Part shown: one piece after another, positions 1 through 7,598 of the stretch
Layout: every line of letters begins with the position of its first letter
Numbering within the stretch: position 1 is the first letter of the stretch
Assembly: GCF_000186865.1 (NCBI RefSeq)
Contig: NW_008705562.1
Span: 1,539,372 to 1,603,371, forward strand
DNA: 64,000 bases
Source: Aureococcus anophagefferens
Taxonomy: Eukaryota > Sar > Pelagophyceae > Pelagomonadales > Pelagomonadaceae
Direction: 5' to 3'
The notes under the pieces: model-generated
The model's input: the letters and a program-made list of their open reading frames with translations, nothing else
Databases searched by the model: none
Told to the model about the DNA's origin: nothing
Made by a program: the position numbers and the translations under genes

Positions 1-913
1 GGAACAGGGGCTCGCCGCGGTCGTTGCGCGCCTTGACGGGCGGCGACGCCAGGTAGGCCTTCAAATTCGACACCAGCACGAAGAGATCGTCGCCCCCGAA
101 GTGGAAGTAGTCGAAGTCGTCGCGGTAGTACTCGTAGACGTAGCGCCAGTTCGCGCGCGTCTTCTGCCAGATGTTGTTGTACTCCTCGGGCCCCTCGTGG
201 GGCACGCCCACGGCGCCGACGCTCTCGTCGCTCTCGTCGCTGAGGATGAGGGCGCCGTCGCAGCGCGGGAGCCACGTCTCCGACGCGGCCTTTCCGGCCG
301 TGGAGTGGTGCTTGCTGTACGTGTAGATGACGCAGAGCACTTTCGGTAAAGTCGGCGCCTCGTAGACGGGGCTCACGTCGACCAGTTTCATGGCCTGGGC
401 GTGGTAGGGCACGGCGCGACGGTGGGCGTTGCAGGCCGCGGCGTCGAGCGGGCCCGCGAGGTTCGCGCGGTGCCGGTACGGGTCGATCCTGGGCGCGTCG
501 AACGGCGGCATGTCCGCCTCCTTGTAGGTCTTCGACTTGCGCTGCCAGACCGGCGGCTGCGGCGCCGCGGGCGGCGGCGGCGGCGGCGGCGGCCGGGCCG
601 GGGCCGCGGGCGGCGGCGGCGGCGGCGGGACGACGCGCGCGGCGACGGCCGCGGCGGGCGCGGCCGGGACGGCGGGGACCGCGGCGGCGGGCGCGACCTC
701 CGCCAGCTGCCGCGCGGCGTAGGCGGCCGAGGCCGCCGCGTTGTCCAGGCGCTTCGCCAGGGCGCACAGGGTCAGGCAAAACGTGATGAGCACGGCCATG
801 GCGTAGAGCCGCTTCGTCGAGCGGTTGGCGTTGCCCTTCTCCGTGAAACCGTCGTCGACGTCCTCCTCGTCGCCGGCGAGCGCCCCCTCGGAGTTCGCCG
901 ACCGCGCGCGCAT
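1..913 (-). CDS. GT31-like (C1GALT1/fringe-type) glycosyltransferase, 3' end outside window
   Basis: Type II membrane protein layout. A short cytosolic N-terminus is followed by a hydrophobic segment (about residues 40-57, starting YAMAVLITFCLTL) and then an Ala/Pro-rich stem with two long proline runs. The catalytic domain starts at about residue 188 with VLCVIYTYSKHHS, then AASETWLPRCDGALILSDE and an acidic FGGDDLFVLVSNL. These blocks line up with the core-1 beta-1,3-galactosyltransferase/fringe fold (GT31), where the acidic triad is usually DDD; here it reads GDD. The role is expected to be Golgi transfer of a UDP-sugar to O-glycans. The start codon at 913 is the first ATG before the membrane segment. 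The reading frame is open to base 1, so the C-terminal half is missing. It is divergent from the acyltransferase gene 132 bp away. Family call fairly sure; donor and acceptor unknown. Confidence 0.72.
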   Translation of the reverse strand, partial: MRARSANSEGALAGDEEDVDDGFTEKGNANRSTKRLYAMAVLITFCLTLCALAKRLDNAAASAAYAARQLAEVAPAAAVPAVPAAPAAAVAARVVPPPPPPPAAPARPPPPPPPPAAPQPPVWQRKSKTYKEADMPPFDAPRIDPYRHRANLAGPLDAAACNAHRRAVPYHAQAMKLVDVSPVYEAPTLPKVLCVIYTYSKHHSTAGKAASETWLPRCDGALILSDESDESVGAVGVPHEGPEEYNNIWQKTRANWRYVYEYYRDDFDYFHFGGDDLFVLVSNLKAYLASPPVKARNDRGEPLF

Positions 914-1045
914 CGTCTTTCAGGCTGCCGCGCAGCGATCAGGATGGTGGCGTCATATGCTGGGGCAGCCTAATCAGCGGCACAGTGCAGAGCAACATCT
1001 TCGCTAGAAAATGAGAAGTAATTGAGGAAGGCTGTGGCAGCCCGC

Positions 1046-2434
1046 ATGACCACCGAGACGGAGTCATCCATCAACGACCCGCTCCTCGTCGACGACGTCG
1101 CCATGGAGCCGCCGAAGCGCGTCGACTTGAGTGCGCACCAGGGCCTGCGGGGCCTGCTGAGCCTATATGTCATGATCTACCACTACTTTTGGTACTCGAC
1201 GCTCCAGTGGGAGCTCCACGGGTCGGCGCTCATGCCGCCGTTCTTCGTGCTCAGCGGCTTCTCGCTCGCCGTCGGCTACGGGTCGAAGCCGCTCGCGCCG
1301 GGCTCCGCGTGCTGCGGCGAAGCGGCCGACGGCGACCGGGCGCTCGACTGGCGGGCGTTCTATCGGAATCGCGCGGCGCGCATCCTGCCGACCCACTACT
1401 TGATGAACGCCGCCAGCGTGCCGCTGTCGTTCCTCGGCTACGGCCTCGTGTCGAAGAACGCGCTCGTGTCCGCGGGCGTGCTGACGGCGGTCTGCGCGAC
1501 GACGTGGTTCGGGCCCAACTTCGGGTCGTTCTGCGCGCCGTCGTGGACGATCTCGACGCTCTGCGGCTTCTACCTCGTCTTCCCCTGGGTCGCGCCCCGC
1601 CTGCAGCGGGCCGCGGGCTCGCCGCCGTGGTACGCGATTCTCGGGTTGGGCATGCCGGCGGGCTGCTGCCGGGTCCCGACCCCGCCGGCGGAGGCCGACG
1701 CGACGTCGCTCGCGGCGCACATGCGCCTCTGCTTCTGGGCGCAGCTCTTCTCCGCCGCCTGGTCCATCGGTCTGGGCATCGCCACGGGCATGGTGGGACC
1801 CATGGCGACGATGTGGGCCGTGCCGCGGTTCCCCGTGTTCCTCGCGGGCGCCTACGCGGGGCTCCTCGCGCTCCGGGGCGGCCCGGCCGCCGTCGCCGAC
1901 GCGGGCCTCACCGCGCGGCTCTACCGCTGCGGCACGTGGGCGAGCGTGGCGGACCGGTCCGCGTTCGCCGTCGCGTTCCAGCTCGCGGCGCTGTCGGTCG
2001 TCGCGATCACGGTGACGGACGTCTACGCGGCCCTGTGGCTCCAGCTCACGCTCCCCGACACCTGGGTCGCGCTGGTCCTGGGGCTGGCGCTCGACGACGC
2101 GTCGCGGACCTACCGGATGCTCACGACGCCGGCGATGCTGTTCTTCGGGAAGATCTCCATGACGCTGTACTTGGTGCACCTGCCGGTGATGCAGTATTTC
2201 ACCTTCTTCCTGCGCGGGGCCCAGCCCAACGGCTGGCGCGGCGACGTCTGGGCGACGTGCGTCTCCGACGACTACGACGACGACGAGCAGGAGGACTGCG
2301 AGGACGCCATGCGCCGCTTCTCGAGGCGGCGCCTCATCCCCCCCTGGAGCATCGCTCCGCTCGCCGTCTTGTCCGTCGTCCTCGCCGTCGCCCTCGACCC
2401 CCCCCCCCCCCCCCCCCCCCCGAGGTCCTGGTAA
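1046..2434 (+). CDS. Acyltransferase-3 family membrane protein
   Basis: A predicted 462-residue multi-pass membrane protein of the acyltransferase-3 (OafA/NRF-6-like) type, which moves acyl groups onto extracytoplasmic sugars or lipids. Family hallmarks are the first membrane helix with the histidine in GLLSLYVMIYHYF, FFVLSGFSLAVGYG, and the Arg-rich FYRNRAARILPTHYL. A late helix reads FGKISMTLYLVHLPVMQYF, typical of the C-terminal part. I start it at the ATG at 1046 because only a TTG lies upstream in frame. The 3' end is odd: a run of 24 C residues encodes a proline tail just before the stop, and the stop overlaps a GTAAGG that resembles a splice donor. The true C-terminus is therefore uncertain. 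Substrate unknown. Confidence 0.82.
   Translation: MTTETESSINDPLLVDDVAMEPPKRVDLSAHQGLRGLLSLYVMIYHYFWYSTLQWELHGSALMPPFFVLSGFSLAVGYGSKPLAPGSACCGEAADGDRALDWRAFYRNRAARILPTHYLMNAASVPLSFLGYGLVSKNALVSAGVLTAVCATTWFGPNFGSFCAPSWTISTLCGFYLVFPWVAPRLQRAAGSPPWYAILGLGMPAGCCRVPTPPAEADATSLAAHMRLCFWAQLFSAAWSIGLGIATGMVGPMATMWAVPRFPVFLAGAYAGLLALRGGPAAVADAGLTARLYRCGTWASVADRSAFAVAFQLAALSVVAITVTDVYAALWLQLTLPDTWVALVLGLALDDASRTYRMLTTPAMLFFGKISMTLYLVHLPVMQYFTFFLRGAQPNGWRGDVWATCVSDDYDDDEQEDCEDAMRRFSRRRLIPPWSIAPLAVLSVVLAVALDPPPPPPPPRSW
2398..2421 (+). repeat. 24-nt poly-C homopolymer inside a coding 3' end
   Basis: An uninterrupted run of 24 cytosines encodes the proline tail of the acyltransferase-3 protein. Homopolymers this long are prone to slippage and to assembly error, so the frame after it is unreliable. 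Confidence 0.95.
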
Positions 2435-2500
2435 GGAGAGAGACCGCCGGCGCACGGAGCATGCGTGCTTACGGGGCGGTCGCTCTTCGCGCGCGCTCGC

Positions 2501-3286
2501 TCAGTCCTCGGGGCTCGCGAGCGTGGGGTCGATGATCTGCGGGATCTCGATGGCGGTCGCCACCTTGAGCTTCGACTTGAGCTTGAGAGCTTTCCCGTAG
2601 TGCTTCATGTTCGCGGCGAGGAGCACGTCCAGGTCGATGCCGTTGGCCTCGGCGATCGACGAGATCGTGGCGTTCTCCTCGCAGGCCAGCCACATCTTGC
2701 CGTTGTACTCGTACCTGTCCCCCGGCTGGCGCGGCGGATCCTCTTCCTCCTTCTCCTCCGGCTCCTCCGGCTCCTCTTCGACCGTCTCCTTAGACGGCTT
2801 GAGCTTGGGTTCCTTGGGCGGCCGGCCGCGCGGCTTCTTCGGCGCGGGCTCGAAGCCCTCGACCTTGTCCTTGGGCGGCCGGCCCCGCGGCTTCTTCGGC
2901 GCGGGCTCGGCGCCCTCGACCTTGGCCTTGGGCGGCCGGCCGCGCGGCTTGGGCACCTTCGGCGCGGCCTCGGCCTGGGAAACCTCCGACTCCTTGCGCG
3001 GCCGCCCGCGCTTCTTCTTCTCCACAGGAACGACGGGCGACGGCTCGTCCGACGCCGCCGCCGCCGCGGGGGCTTCCGCGGCGAACGCGGGCGGCGTGGG
3101 GGCGGCGCCCAGCGGCGCGGCGGCGGCGGGGCCGTTGTTGACGGCCAGGCACACCGCGTCGAAGCGCGCGCTGAAGGCCTGGAGGCGCCCGCGCGCGATG
3201 GAGGCGCCGGGGGTCGCGGCCGCCAACTCGACCGTCTCGATGGCCGACTCGAGCGTGACGAAGGCTTTCGATAAAAGCTCTGCCAT
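2501..3286 (-). CDS. AT-hook protein with LysM-like C-terminal domain
   Basis: A 261-residue protein. The N-terminal ~65 residues look helical. The middle carries four AT-hook motifs, one KKRGRPRK and three KPRGRPPK, spaced roughly 20 residues apart in near-identical repeats, which suggests binding to the minor groove of AT-rich DNA. A glutamate-rich linker follows. The last ~60 residues (from YEYNGKMWLACEENATISS through EANGIDLDVLLAANM) resemble a LysM fold. LysM usually binds glycans outside the cell, so pairing it with AT-hooks is unusual; here it may act as a protein-interaction module. In a genome this GC-rich, AT-hooks could mark rare AT-rich regulatory DNA. The gene converges on the acyltransferase gene with a 66 bp gap. 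AT-hooks are certain; the LysM assignment is by eye. Confidence 0.75.
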   Translation of the reverse strand: MAELLSKAFVTLESAIETVELAAATPGASIARGRLQAFSARFDAVCLAVNNGPAAAAPLGAAPTPPAFAAEAPAAAAASDEPSPVVPVEKKKRGRPRKESEVSQAEAAPKVPKPRGRPPKAKVEGAEPAPKKPRGRPPKDKVEGFEPAPKKPRGRPPKEPKLKPSKETVEEEPEEPEEKEEEDPPRQPGDRYEYNGKMWLACEENATISSIAEANGIDLDVLLAANMKHYGKALKLKSKLKVATAIEIPQIIDPTLASPED

Positions 3287-3393
3287 CGGTGTCGGTGCGG
3301 CCGAACACGGATTTCAAATGGATTTCGGCAAAAAGCGCGCACGAACTTGCATTTCTTAAATAAAAAGCGGATCCAGCTTATGCTCCAGGGGAC

Positions 3394-5019
3394 ATGCCCC
3401 TCGTCGCGGGGTTCGCCTTCGCGGTCATGTCGTCACTGCCTCGCTCCGTCATCGTCGCCTTACTCAGCGTCGGGTTTGTCCTCGTCGCGGCGAAAGTTGT
3501 GGGCGCCTTTCGCGCCAAGGAGGCGCCATTTTGGTTGCGCACGGCCAAGCCCATCAAGACGCCGCTCGAGGACGACGACACGGTGGCGCTCCTCGTCGCG
3601 TCCCGCGCGCCGCGCGAGACGCACGGCGCGCTCGCGGCGGTGAGCCGGCGGCTCGCGCGGGTCGTGTCGAGCCCCGCGCTCGCGAAGGAGCGCGCGGGGG
3701 CGGGCTGGCTCGAGGGTCCGCGGAAGATGCACCGCGTCTCCGTGCGCCGCCTGAGGAGCGGGCGCTACCGCCCGGCGAAGCACATCGACCATGACGACCC
3801 GTCGCCGGGCTACCTCTTCGAGCGCGACGTCCGGCGGTGCACGCTCGTCCTCTGCCAGCTCATCGTCTCGCGGCGCGGCGCGGACCCGGACCCGCGGACG
3901 GCCCTCTGGGACACGTTCGTCGAGCTGGTGGACCTCTTCCACGGCCACCACCTCGTGAAGATGCGCATGGACATCGCGCCGGACTGGGGCGACCATCTCG
4001 TGGGCTACTCGAACTTCGGCGAGCCCCGGAACGGCCTCGGCGCGGGGTTTTCGGACCACCTCGTGCACCACGCCATCGTCATCGACTACGCCGTGCGCCA
4101 CTACACGCGGGCGGACGTCGAGGACAAGAACGCGCTGTCGTTGAGCTGGTACGGGAAGCGCCTCTGCGACCTCGGCCTCCTCGGCGAGTACTACGACGAG
4201 AAGGCGCAGAAGTGGTCCATCGACGCCGACGGCTGGATGATTCGGGACCTCCTGTCCATCTGGGGCCGACACGGCGGTCCCGATGGACCGGGCCGGCCGT
4301 GCCCCGTCGACGCTCCGATGGCCATCGTCTTCGCGTACGTGGCCGTCATGACGGCCCCGAACGTAAAGGAGCACATGAAAGACCGCGACATCATGATCGG
4401 CGGCTACATGGACTTCGCCTTGACGCTCAGCTTCGTCAAAGGCACGCTCGACGACAAGATCAAGGAACTCGCGGAGGGCGAATACTACTTCGTGGACGGC
4501 CTGCGCGACCCGTCGCGGCGCCGCATGTACGGCGACCGGGCCACGGCCAACTCCCAGCTCGGGCTCTTGCGCGCGGACGCGGAGCGCCAGGAGGAGGCGG
4601 CGCGCGCGGAGACGCGCGAGCGCAAGGAGCGCGAGGAGCGCGAGGAGCGCGAACGCGAGGAGCGCGAACGCGAGGAGCGGCACGAGGCTCAGCGCAAGCT
4701 CCTGGCCGAGCGGGAGCAGGATCTCGCGCAATTCCAGCAAAGCATGAGCATGATGATGGAAATGTCCCGGAATCGCGGCCAGCAATTCGAGATTAGAGAG
4801 CTAGGGGTCGAGCCGGATCCCGAGACCGTCGCCGCGATCGAAGAGGCCCTCGCGGCCCGCCGCCACGGCCCAATGGGTGCACTCGAGGACCTCTCCTCGG
4901 ACGACGAGCCGGAGGATCCCGCGGCGAACGCCGCGTGGCGAGAGATGATGGCGGAGCCCGACCGGCTCCGCGAGCACTTCGCCGGGGAGGACCTCCCCGG
5001 CGACGAGGAGCTCGAGTAG
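3394..5019 (+). CDS. Unrecognised protein with N-terminal membrane segment and acidic coiled coil
   Basis: A 541-residue protein I do not recognise. A hydrophobic N-terminal segment (about residues 13-33, SLPRSVIVALLSVGFVLVA) could be a signal anchor. Residues ~130-370 form a mixed, apparently globular domain with conserved-looking aromatic patches (FVELVDLFHGHHLVKMRMD, NALSLSWYGKRLCDLGLLG). Residues ~395-450 are a highly charged Arg/Glu repeat (REEREEREREEREREER) expected to form a long single helix or coiled coil. A Met-rich stretch and an acidic tail ending in DEELE follow. The gene is convergent with the GT25-like gene (13 bp between stops). Function unknown; this is a real gene judged by codon bias and an intact frame. 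Confidence 0.7.
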   Translation: MPLVAGFAFAVMSSLPRSVIVALLSVGFVLVAAKVVGAFRAKEAPFWLRTAKPIKTPLEDDDTVALLVASRAPRETHGALAAVSRRLARVVSSPALAKERAGAGWLEGPRKMHRVSVRRLRSGRYRPAKHIDHDDPSPGYLFERDVRRCTLVLCQLIVSRRGADPDPRTALWDTFVELVDLFHGHHLVKMRMDIAPDWGDHLVGYSNFGEPRNGLGAGFSDHLVHHAIVIDYAVRHYTRADVEDKNALSLSWYGKRLCDLGLLGEYYDEKAQKWSIDADGWMIRDLLSIWGRHGGPDGPGRPCPVDAPMAIVFAYVAVMTAPNVKEHMKDRDIMIGGYMDFALTLSFVKGTLDDKIKELAEGEYYFVDGLRDPSRRRMYGDRATANSQLGLLRADAERQEEAARAETRERKEREEREEREREEREREERHEAQRKLLAEREQDLAQFQQSMSMMMEMSRNRGQQFEIRELGVEPDPETVAAIEEALAARRHGPMGALEDLSSDDEPEDPAANAAWREMMAEPDRLREHFAGEDLPGDEELE

Positions 5020-5032
5020 AGGAGGACTAAGA

Positions 5033-6532
5033 TTACGCGACCCGGCTCTCGCTGACGTCGTGGGAGATGGCGAAGAGGTTCGTGCGGAACTGGTAGGCCG
5101 CGAAGGTGTGCGCGTCCGGCGTCCGGAGCGCCGCGTCGATGTGGTAGATGGGCTGGGCGTCGAGCCAGTCGAGGACCCGTTTCGCCGTCGCCGGCCGCAG
5201 GAGCGACGCGGCGGCGCTCAGGTAGAGGATGCGGCCGTCGTGCCACTCGCCGTCGAGGGACGCGGCGTCGCAGTCGCCCGCGGCGACGCGCGAGGACCCG
5301 AAGAGCGAGCCGTCGTCGGGCGCGCGTTTGACGTACCAGTCCTCGTTGACGCGGTCCTGCTCGCAGATGGACTCGTGGGCGTTGAGCGACGCGTAGGCCC
5401 AGTCCGCCGGGAGCGACGCGGCCGCGCGGTCGATCGCCGACGCGTCGAAGCCGTCCGCGAGGACCGCGTCGTCCTCGAGGAAGACGTAGAGGCCGTCCGG
5501 GTCGTCGTCGGCGTGGGCCGCGATGCGCTCGAAGGCGAGGTAGTGGGAGAGGAAGTTGCCCACGGTGTGCGCGGCCGTGCGGCCGCTCGGCGGCTCGCCG
5601 TCGCGGTCCTCCCGGAGCGGCTTGGCCGCGAAGCGCCGCGTCCGGTCCGAATCCAACACGTCGGCGACGGTGTCGCCCTCGACGCAGGCGAAGCGCTCGT
5701 GGGGCACGCCGAGCTTCGCGAGCGCGGCCTCCTGGAGCGCGCGCCGGTCCTCCGCGGCCGCGCAGTTGTTGTAGAAGATCTTCCGCACGTGCGACGCCGG
5801 CGCTTGACCGCGGGGCAGCGCCGCGCTAAAATGGCCCCCGGCGTCGCACAGACTCACGACGCGCCCGAGCGCCGCCGCCGAGCAGCCGCCGTCCTCGATG
5901 CGCGTCGCCGACCGCGCCTTCGGCACGACGGCTTCGCACTCGTCGCTCCCGGCGCAGAAGGAGCACCACGCGTGGTGGTCGCAGACCGGGTAGCCCGCCG
6001 CGTTCCGCGGGTCGATGCGCTCCGACCGCTCCGGCTCGTCGAGGCGGTAGCCGACCATCGGTCTGCACGTATTCCGGGCGGCGGGATCCGCGGCCGCGGC
6101 CGCGAGCTCCGAGGATATCGTCGCCCCGGACGCCAGCATGGCCGCCTCGACGTCCGCGCAGGTCGCCGGCAGGTCCGCGAGGTGGCGGTAGGCGCAGAGC
6201 GCGCCCTCGCCCGCGGCGCACGCGTCGCCGCAGAGCGTCTCGCACCACGGGCTCTGGCACTCGACGGAGCACATGGACCGGTCGACGGTGCCGCACTCCT
6301 CGGGCACGATGGACGCGTCGTCGTCGAAGTCGGCGCAGGACCACGCCCCGTCCGCGGCGACGGCGAAGCTCGTCGCGTCCCAGGTGGCGCGCGGCGGCGA
6401 CAGCGTCGAGCCCAGCAAGACCACGCCCAGGGCGACCATGAGGAAGGTCGCTCGTTTCAGCAGCGACGCCGTGAGGCGCGCCTCGGCGGCGTCCTCGGAC
6501 TCCGGAGGGTGCGTGCCGTAGTGTGTGCCCAT
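5033..6532 (-). CDS. GT25-like glycosyltransferase, type II membrane protein
   Basis: A 499-residue protein. A hydrophobic anchor (about residues 28-44, ATFLMVALGVVLLGS) is followed by a cysteine-rich luminal region of about 200 residues (for example CSVECQSPWCETLCGDAC). A C-terminal domain of the glycosyltransferase-25 type comes last. In it, RKIFYNNC opens the fold, HTVGNFLSHYLAFERIA matches the GT25 helix, and YVFLEDDAVLADGF contains the LEDDA motif that binds the nucleotide-sugar and metal. GT25 members include collagen galactosyltransferases and LPS glycosyltransferases. I choose the ATG at 6532, which places the anchor close to the N-terminus; further upstream lies a duplicated 32-bp repeat. 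The Cys-rich insert has no match I know. Acceptor unknown. Confidence 0.78.
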   Translation of the reverse strand: MGTHYGTHPPESEDAAEARLTASLLKRATFLMVALGVVLLGSTLSPPRATWDATSFAVAADGAWSCADFDDDASIVPEECGTVDRSMCSVECQSPWCETLCGDACAAGEGALCAYRHLADLPATCADVEAAMLASGATISSELAAAAADPAARNTCRPMVGYRLDEPERSERIDPRNAAGYPVCDHHAWCSFCAGSDECEAVVPKARSATRIEDGGCSAAALGRVVSLCDAGGHFSAALPRGQAPASHVRKIFYNNCAAAEDRRALQEAALAKLGVPHERFACVEGDTVADVLDSDRTRRFAAKPLREDRDGEPPSGRTAAHTVGNFLSHYLAFERIAAHADDDPDGLYVFLEDDAVLADGFDASAIDRAAASLPADWAYASLNAHESICEQDRVNEDWYVKRAPDDGSLFGSSRVAAGDCDAASLDGEWHDGRILYLSAAASLLRPATAKRVLDWLDAQPIYHIDAALRTPDAHTFAAYQFRTNLFAISHDVSESRVA

Positions 6533-6663
6533 GGCGGCGCGCGGATGGGGGACAGAAAGGCTGCCCGCGTTTGATGTCGACACTTCTAAAAGGGTAACTT
6601 TGCCTTGGCCTGGCTGCAATCGAGGTGCACCTTGTGGCAATGGGTCGAGTTGTTCCCGCAGCA

Positions 6664-6727
6664 TGAGTCGAGCAGGCTCATAATCCGCCATGCCCTGAGT
6701 CGAGCAGGCTCATAATCCGCCATGCCC
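6664..6727 (+). repeat. Perfect 32-bp tandem duplication spanning a start codon
   Basis: Two identical 32-bp units (6664-6695 and 6696-6727) lie head to tail. Each contains an ATG. The downstream ATG at 6722 opens the RanBP2-finger gene, while the upstream one at 6690 reads ATG CCC and then stops at TGA. The duplication therefore creates a three-codon upstream ORF just before the main start. Confidence 0.93.
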
Positions 6728-7517
6728 TGGTCTTGCAAAGTATGCACCGTGATCGTGGACATCGATACCTTCTTGTGCTGCAACGTCTGCGGAACGCCGC
6801 GCGAATTTGAGACGAACAACAAGCGCCCGCGCGACGAGCCGGTCGAGCCGCCGGCAAAAGAGCGCAAGCTCGAGGACGTCGCACCGCCGCCGCCGCCGGC
6901 AGCAGCGCCGCCGCCGCCCGCAGCAGCGCCGCCGCCGCCCGCAGCGCCGCCGCCGCCGCCCGCAGCGCCGCCACAACCGCGCGCGGCGCCGGGCCCGCGG
7001 CGAAAGTACGTCGTGCTCCTCATGGTCGAGGGCGGCGACGCGGAGCACGCCGCGTACCTCGCGCGCTGCGAGCGGGCGTGCGACGCCGCGATCCACCGCC
7101 ACTGCTTCCAGATCCGGGACACGCACCATTTCACGATCGTCGGCGGCGACTGGACCGACGCCGAGGCGGCGAGCGTCCGCTTCGCGTCGCCGCCGCCGCT
7201 GCCCGCGCGCGTGCCCCTGACGCACCACAAGCCCTGGAAGAGCTGCCTGGCGCTCGGCGTGGACGACGCCACGGCGGCGACCGTCGAGGACGTCGCCGCG
7301 CGCCTCGCGGTCCCGGCGCGCGCGCGGTTCACGACGACCGCCGCGAGGCTGCACCTGTCGCTCTACCGCGGCCGCGGCCGCGGCGGGGCGCTGGCGAAGC
7401 AGATGGGCGCCCTCCGGGGCGCCGCCGGCGGCGGCTACGGGTCCGTCGTCGCGTCGCGAGGTCGTCGGCGCGGACTACGCGGCGTCGCGGACCGTCGAAG
7501 TGACCGTCGCGTCCTAA
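6722..7517 (+). CDS. RanBP2-type zinc finger / 2H phosphoesterase-like protein, apparent frameshift near 3' end
   Basis: The N-terminus (WSCKVCTVIVDIDTFLCCN, then VCG) is a RanBP2-type zinc finger that would bind ssRNA or ubiquitin. A basic patch with NKRPRDE and a proline/alanine-rich linker of about 45 residues follow. The rest resembles the 2H phosphoesterase (LigT/2',5'-RNA ligase) fold, which has two H-x-T/S-x motifs: HHFTIVGG and RLHLSLYRGRG. The frame opened by the ATG runs on antisense across the next gene. At about 7457 a +1 shift gives a short natural-looking tail beginning EVVGADYAASRTVEVTVAS and ending at a TAA at 7515-7517. I take this as the true C-terminus, with one base missing or extra. 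Likely an RNA-end processing or RNA-binding enzyme. The domain calls are by motif; the frameshift may be a sequencing error. Confidence 0.6.
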
Positions 7518-7598
7518 GACAGCACCGCTTAGCGACGGCCGGGGCTGCGGTGTTTCGCGCGCCGCCGGTCGCCGGGTCGGGGGTGCGGCGGCCGGGCC

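Noticed and set aside
1163..2455. Long minus-strand open frame (about 430 codons) opposite the acyltransferase gene
   Set aside because: It is Arg/Gly/Pro-rich with no domain. In this GC-rich genome, stop codons are rare on the antisense strand of real genes, so such shadows are expected; the same applies to many other frames of 300-1,000 codons.
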